Of a stretch of 64,000 nucleotides of DNA, positions 43,340 to 54,996 are shown one piece after another (positions within the stretch are counted from its first letter, which is position 1; every line of letters starts with the position of its first letter). The stretch is from Phyllostachys edulis (lineage: Eukaryota; Streptophyta; Magnoliopsida; Poales; Poaceae), in contig CM070563.1 of the NCBI GenBank assembly GCA_036346405.1, positions 27,341,600-27,405,599 of the forward strand, read 5' to 3'. The translations under genes and the position numbers were made by a program. The notes beneath the pieces were generated by a model. It saw only the letters and a list, made by a program, of their open reading frames with translations, did no database searches and was not told the origin of the DNA.

Positions 43340-44827
43340 ACAGATATGATTTTCTGGACCAAATAAAAGATAGAAATTAAATAAAATCTAAAAATTATGA
43401 AATAAATACTGGAAATTAGTGGATGAATTTAGATGAATTTAGGAGAAAGAATCAATGGATTTGGAGTTTGCATGTGAGAGAATGATTTTCTGGGATGAAT
43501 AAAATTTTCATGTACAAAGTAGGAAGCAAGACTAGATAAATTTTCACTGTTCATCTTCCTGGTTCGGCCGAACAGCAAGCATGCATCCATGGAGAAGGTG
43601 GTGGCATCGGTGAGAGAAAGGGAGGGGTGGTCGGCGAACGACAAAAATGGACTGCTCACCTTGAGACGAGGCCGTAGGAGGTGGCAGCGCAGTTAGGGAT
43701 GGCCGACGGTGGCAGCGGTGGGCGAGTAGTGCATCGGTGGCGGCGCATGGGGGCGGGCGGTGCTTCGGCGATGAGGGAGGGTGCACCGCATAGAGCATGA
43801 TGTTGCGATGCCGGAGGAGGTGTCGAGGACGAAGGAGCTCTACTGACGAGGTTGCTAGAGGCGGTGGAACGACATTCAGCTAGCGGTGGAAAAGCTTCAA
43901 TTGTGGGGAGGAGAAAGGTTGGGAGGAGCTGAGATTTTGTGGGAGGGATGAGATGAGAGATGCGCACCCGGTGCTCCCTTATATAGGGGTGGAGGTGGAC
44001 CGTGGAGGGAGAACGACGCGCGTAGGTCACGGCCGGACTTGGTGCGATTCCGTTGATTGGGTGCACTGATGAGGGGAGGAATGGCCGGAAATGGGGGAGG
44101 TGTGATGAGAGGAGTTGAATGCCCTTGATTTCGCGAAGAAAAATAGAAGGGAAAGGCGGGGATTGAGGAGCTCATTTGGGGCGTTCATGGCGGTAGCTTA
44201 CTAGACATGAAGCCATGGGAGAAAAACGGTTCAAGGAAGAAGAAAGGAGAAAGGAAGGGATAAAGAAATAAAGAAAAGGATATAATTGATTGAAAGAGGA
44301 GGCAAGTTGGTAGCACATGTATTGGAAACGTGATGTTAAGCTTGCTGGGCACCCAGCACGGCTAGGATGCGTGACCGATGGGAAGTTTGATTTTTTTTAA
44401 TTTCGAAATAAAGATTAAGCAATAATTCAAATAGATTTTTAGAACATAGCAAATAGAGTCCAAAAATTCTAGAAAAATTCACAAAAATTTCTAGAATTAT
44501 TTTGAACTTAATAAAAATAATTTCAACTTATAATTATTAATAGTTTTTGCACATAATTTATTTTGGCTTTAAAATAATTAGGAAAAGCTTTTAAAATTCA
44601 AAAATTCTAGAAATTAATTATTATTTTTTACTTTAAATCCAATAAAATCCCAGAAAACTCAATAAATCTTATTTTTTTACTTTAAAACAAAGAAATTAAA
44701 AAAAATTTACAAAGAAAACTCTTTTTAAATTACAGAAAATCAAGAAAGAACTTTGACAGCCAGAAAATCCAATAAAATAATATCTTTATTTATTTTAATT
44801 TTGGTAACAAAACTTTGGGATGTTACA
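43340..44827 (-). repeat. Chromovirus-type LTR, copy C (left part missing)
   Basis: The right end is ctttgggatgttaca at 44827, as in the other copies. The aaataaaatctaaaaatt stretch near 43380 and a TATA box for leftward transcription at 43979-43987 (cccttatatagg) match the family layout. The first half of the LTR is missing, so the left limit is approximate. The following bases caaat do not match the atgaa flanking copy B, so B and C are not shown to be a pair. Confidence 0.6.
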
Positions 44828-45245
44828 CAAATTCTCGGTCATACCGCTGTGCGGTAGTATCACCAAGAACACGTCGGAACTACCGATCTTCGTGTGAAAT
44901 GCATAGTTAACTTTCAAAATAAACTCTAAGTGCATGCGTGATCCTATATTGATGCAAATGGCACAAGAACAAGCTATCAAGCTACTAGTCATGATCCCTC
45001 TTAATAGTAAGATATTTAACCTAAAATCTGGTCTTCCATCCTTTTCTCTTAAGACCGATAAATATAGAAAGGATCCTAAACTACTTGTACCTTGTCTTTG
45101 AACCATATTGATCTTCATGTTGACCTTTAGCATGCATCTCCAGGTTGTATTCGTCATCTGGACTAAACTTTTTTAAACACTCAATAAACATGTTAGTCAC
45201 ATATCACATAATGTCATTAATTACCAAAATAATTTTTAGGGGCCT
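44828..45245. other. Repeat-like sequence without identified gene
   Basis: It contains cattaattaccaaaataatttttaggggcctaga near 45212, wording common at the edges of grass transposons. It also has an accgctgtgcggt palindrome near 44847. A 120-codon minus frame (44795-45157) spans the LTR end, so it is not a gene. Confidence 0.35.
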
Positions 45246-45491
45246 AGATACTTTCACCGTCATAACTAAAGGAGAGCCTTCCAGCGCTTCGTCAAGGAGC
45301 CTCCACAATAGGGAGCGCTCGGAGATTACCGCCTCTGGTGGGCTTTGTAGTGGACTCAGTCTGATCCGGCGATTGCCGACCGTATGCTGAGTTTTACCAT
45401 ACCCACTTGGCCTACGATCAGTGATAACTTCATTGATACCTTCACAAGATGTTAGTTGGCCCTCGAAATACGTAGGAGCCGTTGGCGAATA

Positions 45492-45900
45492 CTAGTCGTC
45501 CATAACAATATCGAGAGTACATTGACCCTCTGATTGCAGCATTGGGCTCCCGTCACCATTCTTGCCAGTCAGGGGGACTAGGCTTGTAGAGGCATTCGGA
45601 CGTTCCGAACTGGTCGGAACGAGCGGTTCCTCTAGGAGTGCTGCTGATGGTGGCGGTGAATCCTCATCCATCCGGTCGATCTCACTGGTCTCAGCGAATG
45701 GTGAGTGGGCGGAAGAGGATGATGATGACATCCCATTTTCTTCTATGGTGCGGATACATGCGTCCATATCGAGATTAGAGTAGTCCGCCAGGTCGAACCA
45801 GTTTTCCTCATCTCAAGTCTCTTCCATGATCGCATGAGTGACGATGGAGCGAAGGGAAGTGAATGAGGATTGCTGAGCGAAGGAATCTTCAAGAACTCAA
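45492..45900 (-). pseudogene. Putative gag leader of the TGGCGCC-type gypsy element
   Basis: The minus strand gives a Ser/Pro/Glu-rich frame (MDACIRTIEENGMSSSSS, AETSEIDRMDEDS) ending at 45492. It is preceded by a frame with EEGIEFLKIPSLSN. It sits where the 5' coding region should start, but no capsid domain or zinc knuckle is present. I do not recognise the protein. Confidence 0.35.
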
Positions 45901-45910
45901 TGCCTTCTTC

Positions 45911-45927
45911 CCCATGGACGGCGCCAG
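45911..45927 (-). other. Primer-binding site of TGGCGCC type
   Basis: The minus strand reads CTGGCGCCGTCCATGGGG, matching the TGGCGCCGTCTGTGGGG consensus seen after 5' LTRs of large grass gypsy families. It is different from the Met-tRNA type used by the other elements here. Confidence 0.65.
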
Positions 45928-45928
45928 C

Positions 45929-46626
45929 TGTCAACGATCGAGTCGCTAATCTTACGAAATAAATAGAGGAAAATGGCAAAGAGTTCTTGGGAGAGAATGG
46001 GGTTTGCTCTTTATTGCAATGAACTGGATGCTTTACAGGGGGTGCCTTTGACAAGGCAATGAACTAGCCCTAATTACACTGAACATGTGGTGTGCTATGC
46101 TTTGGATCATATACAAAGGATTGTATGTCTTCTCCGATGATCAAGACTTGTTTGGTTTGTCCTCTCGTTGTCCATCATCTACCTTTATATACTAGTGAAG
46201 AGGTGACAGTTGCTTCTGGAACAAACACCTTTTGGAACCATCGCGTCTGGTCGGAGGATCAGTTACTGTTAGAGAAACAGTAACTGACAGTTGGTTGATG
46301 TCAGTGGGGGACATAATGGTGTTACGGTTATATTAAATGACTTAGGACTATGAAACGTCATGTTGATTGGGGTAAATAAGACATGTGCTCCATTCATCAC
46401 ACGGGAGGAACATACTTGGAATCAGATCCAAGTACCAGTTCATCACTCCTACGAGCAGTCATCTGGTCAGGGATGAGGTACAAGACCTCATTCGACTAGG
46501 GTACCCACAATATAACCTCTGGAATCCTCACAACCATGGGGGTCGTTAGCTTCAGGGGTTACGACCACGAAGGACCCGCGATCTTTAATTAAATAAAGTA
46601 ATATTTAGAGGCTTTAATCCTCGTCA
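45929..46626 (-). repeat. Candidate 5' LTR of the TGGCGCC-type gypsy element
   Basis: The + strand starts tgtcaacgatcg two bases right of the primer-binding site and may end aatcctcgtca at 46626. On the minus strand the ends are TGACGAGG and TCGTTGACA. A leftward TATA box (plus ctttatatac) is near 46180-46189. The outer end is a guess made from the TG...CA rule. Confidence 0.45.
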
Positions 46627-46780
46627 AGTTATTTTTTTATTGGCCATTTCTAGTTGCATGAAAGAAGAAACAATGAGCACGCGCGCTGAGCAGCCTCAAA
46701 CACGGGCGGGCGGGGGCCGATGTCCCCCCTTGCCAACTGAGCTGCGCTCAGTTCTCGATGTTGAGTAGTTGTAGAGATGT

Positions 46781-48982
46781 TGTAACACCCCAGCCCAACA
46801 TGAGCCTGAAATGCTACTAAAATAACAGAGTAACAAATTAAAACCAAGGCATTTTACTAAATTTCGATAGAACCTACTTTGTATAGTTAACCATACCGGA
46901 GGTTCGCACAGTTATTAATAACAATAATCCATAATCCAGACTTCCAATTTAAAACATAATCATAAAGACATCCAAAATATGCTAATCAACTCTATTACAC
47001 AATATCCAAAGCATAAGGCATAACCAATAGAGAATCCTTTAAGCAGTTGGCTCAATTATTAAAGCATAGTCCAAATTTAACCAATGGTGAATAGTTCGTG
47101 GCAGTGTGCAACAAAACTTATAACTATTCCCTCCCATGCATGCCGTTCGCGTGAGTGGTACCTAAAAATACAAACAACTGCAAGAGTGAGTCTAATACTC
47201 AGCAAAGTATAATTAATAAGACAATATAATACACCACTATATCATCATCATCCAACCACAATTTTCTATAAATAACCAACTCACATGCTCATGCAACGCA
47301 AATGCACCAATGCATCTTTTCTTTTCTCTTTGCATATACCGGTAATGCGGAGTATGCATCCGTCGATGCATACCCATGTCTGTGCCTTCTAGCACAGGGA
47401 CCATAAGCCTATACTCCACGAGTGTGGGGACCACAAGCCCATCAAATACATGATGGGGACCTCCAAAATCAGTGCTTGGTCACCACGTGACCAAGCCTCA
47501 AAGATGATATCATGATGCATATGAATCAATTCTTTTATCCAACATAAACATGTATTAGCTAGAAGCAACATACATGAATAAAGAGCATACTCATACCTCT
47601 AGCATTCATGATCAGCGACATACAACGACATACACATCATTCTAACATCTATGAGTAGAGAATATACACATAATACTAGCAAACATAAACAATCATCCTC
47701 CAATACTCTATCACTAATTGCGTTTGCCTCAACCGTGCGAAGATGGAGGACGCGAAGATGGCGCTGCCCTCGGTACCAAACCCCCGCCTGAATAATTTTA
47801 ATAAACACTCTAAGATAATAATTCTAGACTAAACATTGCTAGAAACAAATATATAACTCACTACGCTCCCTAGAGCAACCCAAAACTCCAAATCCCATGA
47901 CATCGATCTGTCCCCTCAACAGACAGTCCTCTTCTAAAATTCATAACTTTTCGTACAGAGATCCAAAAGGGGTTTTCTTTGATTATATGGAAAGCTTATT
48001 AATTTATCTACATAAACCTAGATGGTGAGCTTTCCAGATTCAGCCATCTTCTATCCTTACCAAACAGATTAATAGAACAACTAAATCTCGTCAGGGGTTC
48101 TGGACAATGAGACTAAAACTGACGTATCTTTCAGTACACGTAACCAAACTTTATATTCTTTATCTTTTTGGAAAGCTTATCAAAATACCTACAACTTTAA
48201 TTTTGGTGAGATCTTCTAACAAATTCATTTACTATTTGCTAATGACCGATTAACATTAATTGTCAGAATTATGACAGAACCACAGAATAGCAATGCTGTG
48301 AAAATCATATCTCCTTATCCGCTCATCCAAACGATGTGATCCAAGAACCTACGGAAATTTACTGACGTTATCTACAACTCTCTAGGAGATGGCCAGACCG
48401 GATTTCGTAGCTAACATCCCTAAATCAGATGAACACTACAAACTGCCAAAATACCGATCTAATACCGACATCGCCTAAATACAAGATTACACCACTAATC
48501 GAATGAGATCAGGATTACCCTTGAAGAACCACTGAAGAACGATGAAATCACCACGTGATCCCTCTTCTCCTCCCTCTTCTCCGTTCTTCCTCTTCTTCTT
48601 CTTGGTCGGCCAATCACCCGGGCGTCCCTCCTTCCACCACTAGGCTGGCAGCAAGAATCGAAGTCTTGGCCGGCAGCAGGGGAGAACACCAGGGGAGGAG
48701 GTGCATGGAACAGGGGGTGGTGGCCAATGGAGAGGGGATGGGGGAGGGTGGCGGCCAACAATGGGGAGAGGGGATAGGGGAGGGTGGCAGCTAGGGTTTT
48801 GGGGGAGGGTGGTGCCTCCCCCCCTTTGGCCGGCCACCACATGGTCTCTTGGGCCAAGGCCCAAGCCCAGGTTGCCGAGCTTTTGCAGAAATCCCCCTCT
48901 CTAACTGCTGTTAATTCTATTTTCTAGATAGTCCTTCTCCCTAATTTAATTATTCTCTCTCGAATATATTTGGGGTATTACA
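46781..48982 (-). repeat. 3' LTR of the LARD-like element (2202 bp)
   Basis: It starts tgtaacaccccagccc and ends tttggggtattaca. Its first about 475 bases recur at 53181-53683 with few changes. The flank agatgt precedes it. The partner flank is lost with the other LTR. No gene is seen inside: the GC-rich frames at 48495-48904 are leader sequence. Confidence 0.9.
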
Positions 48983-49039
48983 TTCTACCCCCTTAAATGG
49001 AATTCGACCTCGAATTCTAATCACGCTTAACGCCAAAGA

Positions 49040-49185
49040 ATAATCACAGCACAATATTTACCAACAATACCACATACCTGCTGTGAATAATTCTAGATAT
49101 TGCTCATGCATGTGAGACTCTAATTCCCAAGTCGTTTTCCTCTCGAATTTATGGGACCACCGCACCTTGATGTAACTGATGTATT
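49040..49185 (-). pseudogene. Pol C-terminal tail (chromodomain-like) of the LARD-like element
   Basis: The minus strand reads IKVRWSHKFERKTTWELESHM followed by HEQYLELF. This matches the end of Tekay/Del-type pol, where the chromodomain reads V-W--H---E-TWE-E--L---YP-LF. It is directly before the untranslated GTCGAATT text and purine tract. Nothing of integrase, RNase H or RT is recognisable further upstream (to the right). I quote it in two parts because only this segment is clear. Confidence 0.65.
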
Positions 49186-49190
49186 ACGCT

Positions 49191-52100
49191 TCATCACTTG
49201 TACCGACCTAACCAGAACCGCTCAATGGACAGGACTCGAAGATGCAGTATTACTCGCTGGTCAACGGCTCTTATGAAACCTCACACTCCAAATACCTCAA
49301 GCATTATCTCAACACCAGGTCATACAAAACATTATATACCCCGCTCCAGGACTCGAGACGGTTGTAACGAATTGTTATCTTCCAAAATCCCCACAACTTT
49401 TAATAATCAGAACTCAATTGAAAACAAAGCATTCACAATGCAACCCACTCTTAACCAACTTTCCTCCAAATCACTCAAATCCAAAATCGAAGATCCATCA
49501 AGAAAACCTTTTCACATTCCAACTAGGCAGTTTGCAAACAAACACCACATAAACCAAAAGAGAAATCGCTCGAATGCCCAAATCAAACACTTCATTTATT
49601 TTCTTGAACTGGAAAGAATCATCTTGTCATCGTAAAGTCAACTCAAATTGTACCTGATCTCTGTCATAAAAACTCAGCTCAAACAAGAATCGAGATAGCA
49701 CTTCTCTACTCGAGAAAACATTCTTTTCCCAGATGTTCTTTTAGGAAATAAACCTTCTCCCAAATCATGGGTTTTCAAATCATCACACTAACTCCTTCCT
49801 TTTAACCGACAACCCCAAAACGATCCTCAAACCGAAAGAACAATCACACTTATCTAGAGGGACTCTACTAATCCACGAAAGGATTCTCTAGTCCACTCCT
49901 ATATCAAAGGAATTATTTTTGACAAATGGTTTCCAACACCTCAATAAAGATTGTTCACCCACAACCACATCATCTCATTCTGTTAAGGATAATCAACTCG
50001 AAATTCGCAGCACATATACTCATTTACTACACACAAAGGATTCTATCAATGATCAACACTATTCAGAATCCATTTTTGTTCTTCTACTTATACACATAAT
50101 CATGAAGCGGCCAAGGTTCTAGCATAAATCACAAACCCAATTTGAATCTCCAAGACTCCTACAATTAACAGTTGTGGTAAATGATATACAAATCCTCATT
50201 TTCGATGACTAAAATTTCCACAATCAAAACATGCTCGTTCATTAACATCAACATGTAAACATATTCCCGACCCAATTATCTTTTGAAAGATTCTAATTCT
50301 TAGAGAGTTACTCACTGATTACAAGTCATACCTAACAATAACTCAACAATCTCTGCTATCCCGTTAATTGCTGTAACGATTAGATTACTTCGCTAATCCA
50401 ACTCTCAATAAACAACGCCATCATATTACACCTACACAACCTTGCAAATTACCCAATCGTACTACTCTAATAAATTGATCAAGGTCCCTATATTTTCGAT
50501 AATTCTAATGTTTCCATCAAATGAACAGAAATCTTGGACCATAAAGTCACTATAGATTCTACTAGTTGTAACATCGTAATCAATTAGCTCCAAGGACAAC
50601 CATTCTATTAAATCAAATCCTCTTCAAGGATTATTCCAAAGAGTCATTTTGTCACTCAATGCATCTCAACAACTTGATACCTAAAGTCTCACAAAAATCA
50701 TCTACTTGACCATCACTATCCAGTTGCTGCTCTTCAGCCTACAAGACTCCTCAACACAAATCGGTTAATCCTTTCTTAGAAGAAAAGGCAAATAGAGAAA
50801 GTTTCAGTACACAGGAAACGTTACCCCTCGCAGTAGACACAAGACCAAGGGAAGTAGTCAAATAGTAGTGATCTCGGAAAATAAAAGACGAGACCACAGT
50901 TGAGGGCACATGTTCCGCAAGAAGATAATATCAAACCTCAGCCAATAAGAAGAAAACATTGCTTTTGAAACCCGAGAAACCCTTATGCATCCAATAACAA
51001 AGTTAAGTACGCTTCGAAAAACTACAAGCTACAAAACTTGAGTCCAACCTCAAAGACCTCTACTACGCTCTTTCTTTTATCAAAGAAAATAATTGTTCTC
51101 TGATTGTAACATCTTTTTCTTTCCAACTCAAATAAAAGAGCCTCTATGTTCAAATCACATGAATCACTTAAGAATCAAATAGAACTTTTCCAACACTTCG
51201 CCTTACTCAACAATTCTTTTAGCTACTACCCGAATCATGAGGTCTAGAAGATCACAAACGCAACACTCAAGACATTTTCACCTATTTTATATCACGAAAG
51301 GCAATCAAATTACTTTCTTTCTAAAAGGGTCATCACCACTCCAACAAGTCACAATCCTTTGCAGACCATCTTACTAACATCAAGAATAATACCCCCTTTA
51401 CAAGAATCATTATCGTCATCTCCTTCATTATAAAGCCTCCAAGGACTCACCAAATAGTTCCATACTACTTGTATCAACTCATCCTCAAATTAAGAATATA
51501 CCAAAATCTTACAATCTCACTACATCAACCACTTTATTTTAGAGGAAATCTACTACACAACTTAAAAGGTCAAATCAAAACCCTTTCGTCATAGACATGT
51601 TGTCATCCGACTATTTCACAACCATGTCAGCATAAGCCATCTATTACATCACATGAGTTCAACTCTTATAGATGCTCAACACCACACGTCAACACACAAC
51701 AGTTACACTCCAATCATTGTTGCTATCAACTAGCTTCATCATGAAATCTATATGCTACCTACTTTCCTTGCCAAATCACAAGAACAATTACAAACACATA
51801 TTCAACCGTTCTACCTCACATTCATAATTTGGTACAAAATCGCAATAAAACTTCAAGAATCGAAATCTTCCATCATTCAAAAGTCTCAACAACACTGCAA
51901 CCAAATTCATCACATCGTTCTTTATAGAAGAGCTATCCAGAACTCCTCCCATAATATTCTACATTCACTAGTTTCTACCCCTTCAATCTTTTATAGGCAA
52001 ATCCAACATTTAATCATGGTAAGAAACATGTAGATCTAATAACCATATATGTTCACCACGTATCTATGGAAAAGATAATTCCAAGATTAATATCCACTAA

Positions 52101-53166
52101 GGCAATAATCCAACATCTCCTCAACTTTCCCTTCCCACATAGTTAATTTCATCCATTGAGACCAAATAATCAAACAAGTTTAGCAAACTAAACAATTTTA
52201 ATGGTCAAACCAATTCGTCAATATTCCACACTTCTTAATAACTCCTTTAACTTCAATTAGGTATAGCCATACTCTTAATCGTAGTTCATCAAGAACTACT
52301 ACAAGACACCATCAAATTAATCAACTTCCCTTCCAAGAATCTTAGTTAAGATCGATTATGCACCACCCTACAGACCTAACTTGATAACCCATATCATATC
52401 CATTAATTTCTTTGATTATAACCTCTCACTTAACCACGAGAAGACAACGCTAAAGGGGTTTAACATTTTCTTTCATAAAAGAGAACCATTCAACTTCAAC
52501 ACTCAAAATACCCAAAAGAGATATATTGAGTCAAACCTTCCACGTACTAAAGGACTTGCAAAAGGAAACTTTCATTATAAAAATCTTCAAGCGAAATAAA
52601 TGGGTCATGTTTTCCAATAAGAAAGACAAAACTTCAATACAAAGGTCAATCTTGATAATTAACCAAGTTCACCAGCTGCAAGAATAACTCAACAGTTGGA
52701 AAAACAATAATTACTTTAAGGAACAAATTAAGCCAATGGAAACACATCAACCTTTCTCAAAGCAACCCATCAACCACAATGAACTAATAACACAAGAGAA
52801 ATTCATCAACCACAACTGGACAAGAGTTGACCAAATTCAAATTCAAGAAAGAGAACAACTTTTCTAAAGATACTCACTATCAACGCCTGTACTAAGATAT
52901 CCGAGGTAACCACTTCACTATTCTCTTACCACGAACGGTGGTGTAACCTGGTAAAGCCCAGGGCTACAACCACGACCTCAACCTCTCAACATCAACCATC
53001 ATCACACATAACCAAGATAATCAATTAATTAGCAATCATACTAAATTCATATAAGCAATCAGCAATATGACATAACGAAAACGTAAATGCAATGCAATAA
53101 CTCAATCCCACATACTGTGCATAGTGTGTCAAAATTATTAATTCAAGTACCACGGACCTACAGCCC
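49191..53166. other. LARD interior: about 4 kb, G-poor, no coding region found
   Basis: The + strand is A-, T- and C-rich with few G over nearly the whole stretch, ending near 52920 where composition becomes more even. Open frames are short (longest about 145 codons at 49198-49635) and resemble no retroelement protein. The direction of the skew fits a C-poor transcript of the - strand element. Conserved RNA packaging or priming signals would be expected but cannot be located by eye. Confidence 0.6.
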
Positions 53167-53178
53167 GCTCTGATACCA
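53167..53178 (-). other. Primer-binding site of the LARD-like element
   Basis: The minus strand is a perfect TGGTATCAGAGC, two bases inside the LTR at 53181. Confidence 0.92.
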
Positions 53179-53180
53179 AC

Positions 53181-53683
53181 TGTAACACTCCAGCCCAACA
53201 TGAGCTTGGAATGCTACTAAAATAACAGAGTAACAAATTAAAACTAAGGCATTTTACGAAATTTCGGCAGAACCTCCTTTGTATAGTTAACCATACTGGA
53301 GGTTCGCACAGTTATTAATAACAATAATCAATAATCCAGACTTCTAATTTAAAACACAATCATAAAGACATCCATAATATGCTAATCAACTCGACATCCA
53401 TAATATGCTAATCAACTCTATCACACAATATTCAAAGCATAAGCCATAACCAATAGAGAATCCTTTAAGCAGTTGGCTCAATTATTAAAGCATAATCCAA
53501 ATTTAACCAATGGTGAATAGTTCGTGGCAGTGTGCAACAAAACTTATGACTATTCCCTCCCATGCATGTCGTTCGCATGAGTGGTACCTAAAAATACAAA
53601 CAATAGCAAGAGTGAGTCCAAGACTCAGCAAAGTACAATTAATAAGACAATATAATACACCACTATATCATCATCATCCAACC
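53181..53683 (-). repeat. 5' LTR of the LARD-like element, truncated at 53683
   Basis: It matches 46781 to about 47255, from tgtaacactccagccc to tcatcatcatccaacc. It contains a private 24-base tandem duplication (cgacatccataatatgctaatcaact, about 53370-53415). At 53683 the match stops and an unrelated LTR begins in mid-sequence. Confidence 0.9.
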
Positions 53684-54996
53684 TTATGGTTGAGTTTACT
53701 ATAAGAGTGACTACATAGAGTACTGTTGTGACCTTATGGTCAAGTTTCCTAAGAACAAGACCTAACAATCGACCTCCTCGTAGTACTCCTCCAAAAAGGG
53801 TGTAGAATCTTCCTCTTCGTCAATTGAGTGATGATTATTGTAAGAGTGAGTACATAGAGTAATTAGCAAGTTGAATCATAGAATGCAAATATACATGATG
53901 GCTTATTCCAAAGGATATGGCTAGTAAGGTTGTTTTGCATAAAGCGGCATTAGCAATTGAATAGAATATGTATAGATCGAAAAGCATATAGTAATACGAC
54001 AATAATAAGTAAGCAAGAATATGAACACAAAGCTTGAACATAGCCTAATACATTTCATTCACATAGCCATACTTCCCAATTTTTATTTTTGAACACTACC
54101 CCTTGTGTGGAATCCATAAGCATGTCCATGACCGCGAATACGCCTATTCGAATAGATTTGATTAACACTCTGTAGAGGTTATACAACTTTTCCCACAAGA
54201 TATGGCCAACGACATGGTTTTGACACGTTTCCATGGACGTGCGACCTGGAGGATCATAACAAAGCATTTTATAAACTTTGCCCCAACAATTGGCCATCTC
54301 TATGACTTACCTACACCCTTATCCCATACACAGGCAATATCACAACACAGTAAATAGGTGTAAAGGTACATCGTTGGATTTCAGAACAAGAATAGTCCAT
54401 GATGTGGATCATACACAACACGCCACACCCTCCACCCTACACTTAGTTTAGCCTACTTCCTGAGGAAGCCAACATTGAAACTCAGTAACTTACTAAGCCA
54501 GGTTCTTCCCGTCAGACTATGTGATTGTACGATTGTGGCTCAGTTCAATGATGCACAAAGTTAAGTCCTTAATTGTCTAGGGCAAGACTACCCAATGTAC
54601 TAAGCTTACACATATAATTCGACACATAGTCCACTACACATAGTTTAACACTAAGTCTTGTCACTTGCCATAGTCTAAATCATTTCCCCACCCAGTTGAT
54701 TATTGTGCATGCCAACAATATGTGACAACACAAGACACACTAAGATTCACAAAGACATTCCATAATCCATTAATTGGTTGTAGACTTGCATTTCAAAATG
54801 ATATCAATAACTCGTTGCAAAGCTAAGCATACTATTCGTGTCTAACCAACCCATGTTGTTGCTATAATAATTACCAACTAGTATTTATCCACCCTAGGGT
54901 GACAAATGATCATGGTGTACAACCATCAAGGTGGAATAAATGACAAATGGGTGACATAACTATCCCTCATAAATAATAAACATTTGATAATTTAAA
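53684..54996 (-). repeat. Chromovirus-type LTR, copy D, left part
   Basis: It starts in mid-LTR (ttatggttgagttt, equivalent to about 55160 of copy E), so about 160 bases of its beginning are missing. It continues at 58086 after the nested copy E. Shared blocks include tacatgatggcttattc (53893) and cctattcgaatag (about 54143). Confidence 0.78.

Larger units (their letters stand above)
45246..46626 (-). mobile_element. Fragment of a different Ty3/gypsy element (5' end)
   Basis: On the minus strand a candidate LTR (46626-45929) is followed by a TGGCGCC-type primer-binding site and the start of a leader/gag region (45900-45492). The site and layout resemble large grass gypsy families such as Huck, Cinful or RIRE2. 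The rest of the element is missing at about 45246. Confidence 0.5.
46781..53683 (-). mobile_element. LARD-like large retrotransposon derivative, - strand
   Basis: The 3' LTR (46781-48982) and the truncated 5' LTR (53181-53683) are close copies. A purine tract (minus TTTAAGGGGGTAGAA, 48983-48997) and a Met-tRNA primer-binding site (53167-53178) border a 4.2-kb interior. Apart from a short chromodomain-like pol tail, the interior carries no recognisable coding region and is G-poor on the + strand. Long LTRs around a long non-coding interior are the definition of LARDs. The pol tail and LTR ends (tgtaacacccc / ggggtattaca) tie it to Tekay/Del chromoviruses, which would supply enzymes in trans. 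Confidence 0.8.

Noticed and set aside
46650..46780. tRNA-like sequence (ccaactgagctgcgctcag)
   Set aside because: No acceptor stem, D-loop or T-loop arrangement could be formed; just a short GC-rich palindrome.
49198..49635. 145-codon + strand open frame in the LARD interior
   Set aside because: Composition (Asn, Thr, Ser, Lys, Pro) follows the G-poor skew; no motif, and opposite to the element's strand.
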